From positions 2,232,001-2,296,000 of the forward strand of contig OZ245940.1 in the NCBI GenBank assembly GCA_965230045.1: a stretch of 64,000 nucleotides of DNA, given 5' to 3'. Positions 1-8,573 of this stretch are shown in pieces. Each line of letters begins with the position of its first letter. Position 1 is the stretch's first letter. The stretch comes from G963662905 sp965230045. Its GTDB lineage: Bacteria; Bacteroidota; Bacteroidia; Bacteroidales; WRLA01. A program made the position numbers and the translations under genes. The notes beneath the pieces were generated by a model. The model ran no database searches, was not told where the DNA came from, and saw nothing but the letters and a program-made list of their open reading frames with translations.

Positions 1-52
1 AACGATAAAAATTTTGGTCATTTCGCTGAATTGCAGTATCTTAGCGGTAAAC

Positions 53-91
53 AAAAACGCCGGTATACGTGGCTTAGCCCCGGCGTTTTTT
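53..91 (+). terminator. Intrinsic terminator of an upstream gene
   Basis: An 11-bp stem (AAAAACGCCGG at 53-63, CCGGCGTTTTT at 80-90) closes a 16-nt loop and ends in a T run. The A-rich left flank means it could also work in the other direction. It probably ends a transcript entering from outside the window. The stretch from 92 to about 535 holds no gene that I can support. Confidence 0.75.
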
Positions 92-538
92 AATTAAAAA
101 AACATGAAACCCACATCCCCTAGGAATGGCGGTCATTCGCCTGTTTGTGGTTAACTAATTTATAATCAACAACTTACGCCTTAGTAAATGTTATTGAAGG
201 TGTCAGGCCAATTGCGTGCAAAAATAGTGCGAAAAATATTTCTGACCTAAATTATTATCCCCTTTATTTTCACGGCCTTACGAGTTAGGCTTTTTTAATG
301 CGGAACTGCTGAAATAATTGTTCTTGAATAGTCAGGTAATTGTTTTTCAAATATTTAGATATGATGCAGTTTGATAATGCAGCTTATTGCATATTTCGCA
401 GCTTCAGTTGTTATTACTGGTGAAGCCTGAGGACTTGCAGAAGCCCGCAAGACTTTTTGCTTTTTCATGACATGGTTTCCGCTGAGATGTTCTGCCGAAG
501 CCTGATTGTTAAGATAATATTAAATTTTTAGAACAAAT

Positions 539-567
539 TTGTCTAATTGACATATTCAGTAGTTTTG
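539..567 (+). promoter_or_regulatory. Bacteroidota-type promoter of the Na/Pi cotransporter gene
   Basis: TTG at 539-541 and TAGTTTTG at 560-567 are separated by 18 bp, matching the Bacteroidota sigma-ABfr pattern (TTG, then TAnnTTTG). Transcription would start near 574, about 11 nt before the ATG at 585. This is a pattern match only. Confidence 0.5.
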
Positions 568-584
568 CCCACAAAAACTTTATT

Positions 585-2291
585 ATGCCCGGAACACTGG
601 TATTTATAGTAAGTTTCCTGACCATCGCCGGTTCATTGGGTTTGTTCCTCTTTGGGATGAAGCTCATGAGCGAATCCTTGCAGAAGATTTCTTCGAGACG
701 CCTGCGTGATGTGCTCAACCAGCTTACGAGCAATATTACCAATGCTTTTTCTTCGGGATTGCTTCTAACCAGCATTATCCAGTCCTCATCAGCTACCAGT
801 GTGCTTGCTATTGGTTTTATCAATGCTGGTATGTTTAAGGTGCGCCCTGCCATTGCGCTGATGATGGGAGCCAATATCGGGACAACCGTAACTGCCTGGC
901 TAATTAGCCTGTTGGGTTTTAAACTGGATATTTTTACGCTGAGTATCGTAATAGTAGGTTTGACTTTTCCGTTGATGTTTTCTTCGCGTGATGATTGGAA
1001 ACGCTGGGGAGAGTTTTTTATCGGTTTCAGTATCCTTTTTCTTGGCCTTGATTTTATGAAATCGAGTGTGCCGGATATGCGTGCAAATCCTGAAATGCTT
1101 GATTTTCTCGTAGGTTATGCCGATCACGGATATCTTTCAATTTTGCTTTTTGTTTTTATTGGGGTTTTGGTTACCGTGATTATCCAGTCATCCAGTGCGG
1201 CCATGGCGCTCACTTTGGTTATGAGCTTTAACGGCTGGATGTCCTTTGATTTAGCAATGGCCATGGTAATTGGAACCAATATAGGAACTACTGTTACCGC
1301 AAACCTTGCCGCTATTGTTGCCGACCGTAATTCCAAAATACTGGCGCGATCACATTTGCTTTTTAATGTTTTTGGGGCTGTTTGGTCCCTGATCGCCATT
1401 AAGGGCATTCTATGGGTCATCAATGATATGAGTGTCGATCTTACGGGCAGTCCGATTGACCAGAACCCCGAGGCTACACCCATTGCCCTGGCTGCTTTTC
1501 ATAGCTTTTTTAATTTGATTACCGCAATGATGCTCATCGGTTTTATTCCGCAAGTCGAGAAATTGTCGGCAAAACTGGTCAGCACTAAATCCGGTGAAAA
1601 GCGGAAGCTTACCTACATCCGTACCAATTATATGAATGTTGATGAGCTTGCAACCGTTCAGGCCCGCAGCGAAATTATTGAATTTGGCCGCCTGATCATC
1701 AATTTGTACAATTCATTGCCGGAGCTTTATTACGAAAAAGAAGATAAAAACTACAAAGAACTGCTGACGCATATCTATCAATCGGAAAAGAAATCGGATA
1801 AAATTGAAGCTGAAGTTGATCGATACCTCGCACGTTTGTCTTCCGGCCAGCTGAGCCGTAAAGCAGCGCTGCGTGTCCGTGCTATGCAGATGATCGTGAA
1901 CAATCTGGAAAATGCTGCTGATTTTTGCCTTGATTTTGCCCGCGCTATCGACCAAAAAAACCAGGGGCAGATTTGGTTTACACAGAAAATGCGCGACCAT
2001 ATGCAGGATATGATCGGCCTGGTGAAGCTTTCGATGCAGCAGATGCTCGAAAATATCAAAGAGTTTGAAAATTCAGATTTTTCGAAAGCAAAAAAACTGG
2101 AAGAAAAAATAGATGCTATGTATGAGGAACTCCTCAAAAAGCATGTTTCAAATATGGAGAAACAGAAATATAGTTTCGAAACGGGTGCGGTGTATCAGGA
2201 ATTGCTGATGCTCAACGAGAAAATTGCTGATTGCATTTATCACGTGAGCGAGGCCATTGATCTCTATAATAACCCTCGAAAATATATATAA
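585..2291 (+). CDS. Na/Pi cotransporter family protein with PhoU-like C-terminal domain
   Basis: This is a 568-residue inner-membrane protein of the NptA/YjbB (PNaS) family, expected to move phosphate with sodium. The membrane part (about residues 1-320) contains two inverted copies of the family signature: SIIQSSSATS followed by GANIGTTVTA, and VIIQSSSAAM followed by GTNIGTTVTA. After about residue 345 the protein becomes soluble, charged and helical, as in the PhoU-like domain that often ends these proteins. A strong promoter match ends just before the ATG. The next gene is a second phosphate transporter of a different family on the same strand, 250 bp downstream. Family assignment is secure. 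Direction of transport (uptake or export) cannot be told from sequence. Confidence 0.92.
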   Translation: MPGTLVFIVSFLTIAGSLGLFLFGMKLMSESLQKISSRRLRDVLNQLTSNITNAFSSGLLLTSIIQSSSATSVLAIGFINAGMFKVRPAIALMMGANIGTTVTAWLISLLGFKLDIFTLSIVIVGLTFPLMFSSRDDWKRWGEFFIGFSILFLGLDFMKSSVPDMRANPEMLDFLVGYADHGYLSILLFVFIGVLVTVIIQSSSAAMALTLVMSFNGWMSFDLAMAMVIGTNIGTTVTANLAAIVADRNSKILARSHLLFNVFGAVWSLIAIKGILWVINDMSVDLTGSPIDQNPEATPIALAAFHSFFNLITAMMLIGFIPQVEKLSAKLVSTKSGEKRKLTYIRTNYMNVDELATVQARSEIIEFGRLIINLYNSLPELYYEKEDKNYKELLTHIYQSEKKSDKIEAEVDRYLARLSSGQLSRKAALRVRAMQMIVNNLENAADFCLDFARAIDQKNQGQIWFTQKMRDHMQDMIGLVKLSMQQMLENIKEFENSDFSKAKKLEEKIDAMYEELLKKHVSNMEKQKYSFETGAVYQELLMLNEKIADCIYHVSEAIDLYNNPRKYI

Positions 2292-2511
2292 GATAACTGT
2301 ATGTAGAACCTTAATCAGGGTATCTGTTTGAAAAATACAGTAATAGGGAGTTGAAACAATTGGTATTATTTGGTAATTTTGGTGTTGAACAAAAGATTAT
2401 TAACAGAAAATTAAGTTTCAAATAACTGATAAACAATTAATTGCATCTTTATCCCAAATTTAATTAATAATTACTTAATATTGGGCTGTCTTTTTGCAGG
2501 ATTTGATGCTC

Positions 2512-2519
2512 TAAATTTG
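2512..2519 (+). promoter_or_regulatory. Candidate -7 element of the PiT-type transporter gene
   Basis: TAAATTTG fits TAnnTTTG. A TTTTTG lies 15 bp upstream, slightly closer than usual. Transcription from here would start near 2526. This makes the in-frame TTG at 2527 unlikely as a start and favours the ATG at 2545. The remaining sequence between 2292 and 2544 shows no gene. Confidence 0.4.
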
Positions 2520-2544
2520 CCGCAGTTTGATTAATTTAAACCCT

Positions 2545-4791
2545 ATGGAAATAGTATTTATCATCCTCATTATTGTACTCTTTGTACTGGCATTTTCTGA
2601 CCTGATTGTTGGTGTAAGCAACGATGCCGTGAACTTCCTGAATTCTGCTGTTGGATCGCGTGCAGCACCCTTGCGGACAATATTAATTGTGGCCGCTGCG
2701 GGTGTGCTTGTTGGCGCAACCATGTCGAGCGGTATGATGGAAATTGCCCGTAAAGGTATTTTTCATCCCGAAATGTTTTATTTCAGGGAAATCCTGATGC
2801 TCTTCCTCGCCGTGATGATCACCGATGTCATCCTGCTGGATACCTTTAACACATTTGGGCTGCCCACTTCAACCACAGTAAGTATTGTGTTTGAGCTGCT
2901 TGGCGCGGCTGTGGGTATCAGCTCATTAAAACTGCTTGGAGCGGATAAAGGCCTGAGTGAGCTTGGGAACTACATCAATACCGAAAAAGCCATGATGATT
3001 ATCTTTGGTATTCTGCTTTCGGTATTTATCGCCTTTACTGTAGGTGCTGTTATCCAGTACTTTGCACGACTTGCTTTCTCTTTCCATTACAAACGGAATT
3101 TAAAATATGCCGGCGCTGTTTGGGGCGGATTTGCCATTACTGCCATAACTTATTTTATCCTTATCAAAGGAGCTAAGAGTGCTGCGTTCATGACTTCCGA
3201 TGTGAAAGAGTTTATCCTTGATAATACCTGGGGCATCATTGCCGCAAGCTTTGTAGCCTGGACAGTGATCATGCAGGTGCTTCACAGTCTGTTTAAAGTC
3301 AATATATTGAAGCTTATTGTGATGGTCGGCACATTTGCATTGGCAATGGCTTTTGCTGGCAACGATTTGGTGAACTTTATCGGAGTGCCCATCGCCGGAC
3401 TGAAAGCATATCAGATATTCAGCGGATCGCCAGGAGCTGATCCGGAATCATTTCCTATGACGCAACTGCAGGGAGATGTGGATACGCCTACATTGATTTT
3501 GCTCTTTTCAGGTGTTGTGATGATGGTAACCCTGTGGACCAGTAAAAAAGCACGTTCTGTTATCAAAACAACCGTTGACCTGAGCCGTCAGGATGAAGGT
3601 AGCGAGCGTTTTGGCAGTACCTACCTCAGTCGTGTCATTGTCCGCTCAGCACGTACAATCTCCAGCCAGATTGGCAGTGTGGTCCCTGCTTCTGTGAAAG
3701 CCGGTATCGATAAACGTTTTGAACCCGCACCTCCTCAGGAAAAAGATGATCCAAATATTAAAGGATTGGTCCCTGTGGCCAGTTTTGATATGATCCGCGC
3801 TTCGGTTACACTCGTTGTTGCCAGTATCCTGATTGCTTTGGGGACTTCCCTGAAACTTCCGCTTTCTACAACATACGTAACCTTTATGGTGGCTATGGGT
3901 ACTTCGCTCAGCGACCGTGCCTGGGGACGTGAAAGCGCTGTTTACCGCATTACCGGAGTGTTTTCCGTAATTGGAGGTTGGTTCCTTACCGCGCTTGCGG
4001 CCTTTACCGTATCGCTTATAATGGCAGTGATCTTCTATATGGGCGGATTTATCGCTGTTATCGCGATGTCGCTGCTGGCAATTTTTATTGTTTATCGAAC
4101 ATATCGCCATCATAAAGCACGCCAGGCAGCACAAAAAGAAGAAAGTGAAGATGTGAAGAGTATGCGCGAAATTGCCCGTAAAACAATCCGGAAAAATACA
4201 GAAGCGGTTTATGACCTTTATACCCGCACCTTTAAAGCTTTGTTCAATGAAGATAACAATAAGTTGTGGAAGATATCGAAGAAAGCACGTAAAGCTGATA
4301 CCGCTATCAAAGCTGTAAGGGACAATGTGCATCAAACAATTCGTGCCCTTAAATCTGAAAATGTGCAGAATGCGCATCATTATGTTCAGGTTTGTGATTA
4401 CCTGCGCGAAATTGCACACAACCTTTCTTATATCGTGCAGCCTGCTTTAGAGCATGTGGATAATAACCATAAGCCCTTGATTGCAGTGCAACAAGAGGAA
4501 CTGAATGAATTGCTGAAGCGTATAGATGGCTTCCATGAGCAGATGATGAACATGATTACTCAAAACGATTATTCTGATTTTGATGAACTGATCAAAAATG
4601 AGGTCAAAATCAATAATTATATTGAAAGTTTGAGGGTAAATCAAATCAAGCGTATCAAGAACAGCCAGGTAGGTACTAAAAACAGTGTGCTTTTCCTCGC
4701 ATTGCTTAATGAAAGCAAAAATATGCTGCTCAATGCAGGCAATATGATGAAATCTATGCGCGATTTCGAAAATCGGGATAATGAGGTATAG
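2545..4791 (+). CDS. PiT-family inorganic phosphate transporter, long form
   Basis: A 748-residue membrane protein of the PiT (PF01384) family. The N-terminal half has the family signature (SDLIVGVSNDAVNFLNSAVG) with the NDxxN-type core. A second copy follows at about residue 265 (AFAGNDLVNFIGVPIAG), consistent with the inverted-repeat PiT fold. The PLSTT motif appears late (LKLPLSTTYVTF). After about residue 535 there is a soluble helical region of about 210 residues that resembles PhoU (AVYDLYTRTFKALF..., heptad-like). This makes the protein far longer than a typical 400-500 residue PiT, as is usual for Bacteroidota homologues. I chose the ATG at 2545 because an upstream TTG would overlap the predicted transcription start. 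It probably works beside the preceding Na/Pi transporter, but the 250-bp gap with its own promoter suggests separate transcription. Confidence 0.9.
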   Translation: MEIVFIILIIVLFVLAFSDLIVGVSNDAVNFLNSAVGSRAAPLRTILIVAAAGVLVGATMSSGMMEIARKGIFHPEMFYFREILMLFLAVMITDVILLDTFNTFGLPTSTTVSIVFELLGAAVGISSLKLLGADKGLSELGNYINTEKAMMIIFGILLSVFIAFTVGAVIQYFARLAFSFHYKRNLKYAGAVWGGFAITAITYFILIKGAKSAAFMTSDVKEFILDNTWGIIAASFVAWTVIMQVLHSLFKVNILKLIVMVGTFALAMAFAGNDLVNFIGVPIAGLKAYQIFSGSPGADPESFPMTQLQGDVDTPTLILLFSGVVMMVTLWTSKKARSVIKTTVDLSRQDEGSERFGSTYLSRVIVRSARTISSQIGSVVPASVKAGIDKRFEPAPPQEKDDPNIKGLVPVASFDMIRASVTLVVASILIALGTSLKLPLSTTYVTFMVAMGTSLSDRAWGRESAVYRITGVFSVIGGWFLTALAAFTVSLIMAVIFYMGGFIAVIAMSLLAIFIVYRTYRHHKARQAAQKEESEDVKSMREIARKTIRKNTEAVYDLYTRTFKALFNEDNNKLWKISKKARKADTAIKAVRDNVHQTIRALKSENVQNAHHYVQVCDYLREIAHNLSYIVQPALEHVDNNHKPLIAVQQEELNELLKRIDGFHEQMMNMITQNDYSDFDELIKNEVKINNYIESLRVNQIKRIKNSQVGTKNSVLFLALLNESKNMLLNAGNMMKSMRDFENRDNEV

Positions 4792-4812
4792 TCAAAAATC
4801 ACCATAACAATC

Positions 4813-4842
4813 AAAAGCCTGCTCCTCTGAGTGGCTTTTTTT
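4813..4842 (+). terminator. Intrinsic terminator after the PiT gene
   Basis: AAAAGCC (4813-4819) pairs with GGCTTTTTTT (4833-4842) around a loop containing CTC/GAG. It lies 22 bp after the stop codon at 4791. Confidence 0.65.
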
Positions 4843-4982
4843 GTGATGCGGTGAATGTCTGAGGCTGTAATCTAAATATTGGTTGATTCACAGCGCAATT
4901 ATCAATGGATTAGATAATCAAAGAACATCGAATCACGACCTGTTTTATATAGAAACCACTTATTTACATAAGTTTATAAGGA

Positions 4983-5177
4983 AGTTTAGATTTCTCCCGG
5001 CAACACTCCTCTTTGCTTTGTGTTTTGGTCGAAATGACTGTTTTTTATTGTCAGGAAGCAATAGCGGGCGCGGAACGCCCGCTATCTGCCCTACCCCTGC
5101 AAAATAACCCTTAAGATGGTCATTTCGATGGAGGTTTATGCCTGAAAGGCATTGCCGACTGAGAAATCTATAAGTTT
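4983..5177. repeat. Concentric REP-like palindrome
   Basis: Three nested inverted repeats share one centre. The outer arms carry AGATTTCTC (from about 4988) and GAGAAATCT (5161-5169). The middle arms carry TCGAAATGAC (5029-5038) and GTCATTTCGA (about 5119-5128). The inner hairpin has 10-bp arms, ATAGCGGGCG (5061-5070) and CGCCCGCTAT (5076-5085). This is typical of non-coding intergenic REP-like elements in Bacteroidota. A 74-codon open frame crosses it, but I see no coding character. Confidence 0.6.
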
Positions 5178-5450
5178 TTGAATAAAACTTATAATCTTAA
5201 CAATCATCCTTTATTTCGAATACAGCGAAGCCTGATTATAAAGGGCGAATGGAGCCTTTTCTCACAGAACAGTAATTGATTACAGCCTAATGGTGGATGA
5301 TAAACATATGGATTCCATTGCCTTTTTGGATTCTTTTTTGTGATGGTGAATTTGTGTTCAGGACAAGCTTCCCTGTGGGGCGTACTTTGGGAAAGTTAGG
5401 CCCGTATAGAAGAAAAAAACCGGCAAAAAACCGGTTTAATCCTTAAAAAT

Positions 5451-5482
5451 ACTCATCGGATGGCTCAATTCATCCGATGAGT
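5451..5482 (-). terminator. Terminator-like hairpin after the esterase gene
   Basis: A perfect 12-bp stem (ACTCATCGGATG and its complement) with an 8-nt loop starts 8 bp beyond the minus-strand stop codon. On the minus strand it is followed by ATTTTTAAGG. A second smaller hairpin (ACCGG/CCGGT near 5418-5435) lies further on. Confidence 0.6.
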
Positions 5483-5489
5483 GAATTTC

Positions 5490-6428
5490 TTATTCAGCCA
5501 ATAAAAAAGTAAAAGGAATATGCAGGCGCTCTTGCCATGCATTTTCAGAATGGTCTGCACCTTCAAATTTTTCTGTAATCCAGTTTTGGTTAGTATAGCC
5601 TTTGCTGCGCATTACTTCGTCTGCTTTCTTTTGGTAAGGCCCATAAAGGGCATCCAATGTTTCGGTTCCGTAATCGAAATAAATTTTATGTGTTTTTGGG
5701 TCTGGTAAATTGCGGCGCAAATAGGACAGGAATGCATCAGGAATTGGATTGTTTTCGACATCAAAGGAACCGGGCCAATGTGTTGAAAGGCAAGCAGCGC
5801 CACCAAAAACATCAGGATATTCGCAAATAGCGTACCAGCTGATCAGGCCACCCATGCTGCTTCCTGCTACAAAAGTGTTGTCGCGATCTGTTTTGGTAGA
5901 ATAATGTGCATCAATCCAGGGCTTAAGCTCATTCGTTATGAATTTGAGATAGTTATCTGAATTGACCGGATACTCAAACAAAGCCTGGTTTTCAGCTCTG
6001 TTTACTTTGTGCATTAATGAATCCTGCAATTCCAAATCCAGCATTCTGAAGGGGATTTGAGGAAAATAGTCTGCATGCCTTCCCCTTCCGGGATTCCATA
6101 TGCCGACAACAATGCAGTTGCGTACTTTGCCATCTTCAATCAATTGCCCCATAACTTCATCTACAGCCCATTCCTGTTTGTTCCAGGTGGTGCTGGCGTC
6201 ATAGAGCATTTGCCCGTCGTGCATATACAAAACGGCATACTCTTTTTCCTGCGAATAATCCTCCGGCAGCCAAACATCCACATTTCGGGCACTAACAAAT
6301 TTGGAGGGGAAATCAGCAAGCCGTTCCAGTTTGCCACTGGATGCTCCTTCCAGATTTTGCGGTTTGATCTGTGCGTAAAGGCTTCCGAATATCAGGCTTA
6401 AGGATATCATACAAATGAGTTTTTTCAT
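5490..6428 (-). CDS. Secreted alpha/beta-hydrolase esterase (esterase D / enterochelin-esterase-like)
   Basis: A 312-residue protein with a clear signal peptide (MKKLICMISLSLIFGSLYAQ) of the putative-esterase family (PF00756). The nucleophile elbow is GSSMGG (serine at about residue 190). The likely acid lies in DYGTETLDALY and the catalytic histidine in GADHSENAW near the C-terminus. VDVWLPEDYS...AVLYMHDGQMLYD is the typical first strand and oxyanion region. Homologues include feruloyl and acetyl esterases and siderophore esterases, and I cannot decide the substrate. It is a single gene, convergent to the phosphate transporters and divergent from the small gene at 6575. Confidence 0.88.
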   Translation of the reverse strand: MKKLICMISLSLIFGSLYAQIKPQNLEGASSGKLERLADFPSKFVSARNVDVWLPEDYSQEKEYAVLYMHDGQMLYDASTTWNKQEWAVDEVMGQLIEDGKVRNCIVVGIWNPGRGRHADYFPQIPFRMLDLELQDSLMHKVNRAENQALFEYPVNSDNYLKFITNELKPWIDAHYSTKTDRDNTFVAGSSMGGLISWYAICEYPDVFGGAACLSTHWPGSFDVENNPIPDAFLSYLRRNLPDPKTHKIYFDYGTETLDALYGPYQKKADEVMRSKGYTNQNWITEKFEGADHSENAWQERLHIPFTFLLAE

Positions 6429-6574
6429 TTTGCTTGTTTTTCGTTTTTATTGGCCACTAAGATAATAATTCCAAATGTTTGAGAGGGCTTGTCTGGCAAG
6501 AAATTCCAAAATCATTAAATTCCGCTTAATCATTATTTAACCTTGGAGCGCTATCCTTGCAAAAAATTGATTTT

Positions 6575-6802
6575 ATGAATACGGAAAAACAGCAAATCAG
6601 TAAAGTACTCAGAAAGATATTTGAATCTGCATCCGATATTTATGTTGATACAAAAATCAAAGAATGTGAAGTGCGCGTAGATATTGATGAGTTTCAGGGC
6701 GAAATAGACGGCCGTTTGCACGAAGGGAATGTGTATCTCGAAATGGTCGATTATATCGATATTTATCCCTACAAATACGTTTTCAGCTACCGGACACGAT
6801 AA
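6575..6802 (+). CDS. Small conserved-looking hypothetical protein
   Basis: A 75-residue cytoplasmic protein with no signal peptide, starting MNTEKQQISKVLRKIFE. An in-frame TTG 18 bp upstream overlaps a TATCCTTG box (6552-6559) that resembles a -7 element, so I prefer the ATG. The sequence alternates charged and hydrophobic residues (CEVRVDIDEFQGEIDGRLHE), suggesting a small alpha+beta fold. I do not recognise the family. Confidence 0.6.
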   Translation: MNTEKQQISKVLRKIFESASDIYVDTKIKECEVRVDIDEFQGEIDGRLHEGNVYLEMVDYIDIYPYKYVFSYRTR

Positions 6803-6899
6803 ATCTTGTTTAAAAAACGGAGCCTGTATCACAAACTCCGTTTTAAAAACTAATCCATGTCCGGAACAAGCAGTACTTTGTCCCGTGTCATAAATTGGA

Positions 6900-7247
6900 T
6901 TATTTTTTATGGCAGGGGCAATTCATGGCATTATCCCGTAATTCCAGTATTTGCATGAGAATTGTTTCCTTGCTCAATTCTGTTGATTTTCCACCGGCAA
7001 TAATATCTGCTGCAAGCTCTGTTGCCGCTTCTGTGCAGTCGATGCCGTTACAATCATATTGTTTGCCTTTATATTCATAGTAGCATTGTGTGCCTTCTTC
7101 ATTACAGCATGCCTGGATAGTAGCTCCTCCAATTACGGTGCTTTCACAAATAAAATCATCCTCGTCATCGCTGCATGATGTCAGGCTAATAGAGATTCCT
7201 CCGATAAAAAGCAAGGGGATTAATAAGAGTAAAAAATTCTTTTTCAT
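6900..7247 (-). CDS. Cysteine-rich small lipoprotein
   Basis: A 115-residue protein with a lipoprotein signal (hydrophobic stretch then LTSC, followed by SDDEDD). The acidic residues just after the lipidated cysteine are typical of Bacteroidota lipoproteins sent to the cell surface. The mature part has eight more cysteines in CESTV, QACCNEEGTQCYY, YDCNGIDC and CPCHKK, so disulphides or metal binding are possible. Family not recognised. It is convergent to the small gene at 6575. Confidence 0.7.
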   Translation of the reverse strand: MKKNFLLLLIPLLFIGGISISLTSCSDDEDDFICESTVIGGATIQACCNEEGTQCYYEYKGKQYDCNGIDCTEAATELAADIIAGGKSTELSKETILMQILELRDNAMNCPCHKK

Positions 7248-8573
7248 AATAGTTAGTTTTTCTTAATGTTAAATAAGCTCAATTAATTTTGTACTGCTAT
7301 AATAATGGCAAATTTAAAAAGATTTAGTTCATATGCAAATAAATTCATTTTTATTTTGGTAATTATACTTATTTCGGTAAGTTCCTGAATATCCATCTGT
7401 GCGCCTGACTATCCTTTATTTGCTCTTCCTGAGTGGAAGCACAGGCATGTGCCCTTTGAAATTATTTGCCCTAAGCATCCCTGCTTTTCTTGTTTGTATT
7501 GTGAGGGTAAAGCTTATGATATTTTTTGGATCTTCATGCGTATGATCAATATGATTCTATTTAAAAACTTTTAAATGAAAGGGTTAAGGCAAAGTACTTT
7601 TAGCTGATTCAGGTCTTCCTTTTCCGGTACTAAAAAACTTTAGTGGTTTTTCCAGTTTTACCATTATAGTATTTTAAACCTCTTGTTATGATTTAATTAG
7701 GAAATTATTTCTAAGCGAATAGCCATGTTCTTATTTATTCAGTATTAGTTCACTGTGTTTTCGATAGCATTTTTCTGGATGAAAAATTCAATTTAGTAAA
7801 TTAAAAAATTACTTTTTCAATTTATAATGAATTTAATAAATTATAGTAAAATCCATTGAATCAATCGGTTTGCTAATATTTATTGAATATTTTTTCTTAA
7901 CGCTATTGTTTATTATCAAAATCAACTTATCATGAATTTCCTAACGATTTTCACCAAAAAAGGCCACTTTATACAGAAAACCGCATATTAGCTATAATAA
8001 AATTATTTGTAATAATTAATTACAGAATTATTTTCTGTGGACTTAATTTTTAAATTTGCTGGTGAGTCATCACAGTTCCTTTTTTGGAGCTACAGATGAT
8101 TCGGTAGATTAAGGGCGAAAAAAATTAATTGATGCGTTTAGAAGAAAGTATTAGGGCAAATAATGAATAACAAACAAGGGCTATTATTAACAGGTTTTTT
8201 CAGCTGTTCATTATTGCCGTTTCATTTTTAACCGCATTGAAAAAAGATATTGGTATTTAGGATAGGTAGTATAGGAGACGACGGATACAGGCATTCTTAC
8301 CAAATTGAAAGGTTTTGATATTTTGTTCATATATTTCAAGGTGCAAACTAAGCGGATTATTTTATGAGGTTCGACTTTTTATAGTTCGTCTATAAAGTCT
8401 CCCGAAGCTTCGGGATTGCTCAAAATCTAAATCCTCATCCCGTAGTACGGTATGACTTGTTTTCAGAACAAGAATAATCCAGAAACATCGGGAGGCATGA
8501 TGGACAAAAACTATTTGAGAATAAACGTTCTGTGATTAAATATTACATTTCTCTAACTTAAACTAATTTAAAA
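7248..8573. other. 1.3-kb gene-free AT-rich interval
   Basis: I see no open frame with coding character on either strand. The middle (about 7680-8060) is very AT-rich. A 14-bp perfect palindrome (CCCGAAGCTTCGGG) lies at 8401-8414, inside repeat-like sequence from about 8370 to 8520. The last part must contain the promoter of the 8574 gene, but I found no strong TAnnTTTG match. Confidence 0.5.

Noticed and set aside
3646..4419. 257-codon open frame on the minus strand
   Set aside because: It lies entirely antisense to the PiT transporter gene and is cysteine/histidine-rich, as expected for a shadow frame.
4883..5107. 74-codon open frame on the plus strand
   Set aside because: It runs through the arms of a REP-like palindrome and has no coding character.
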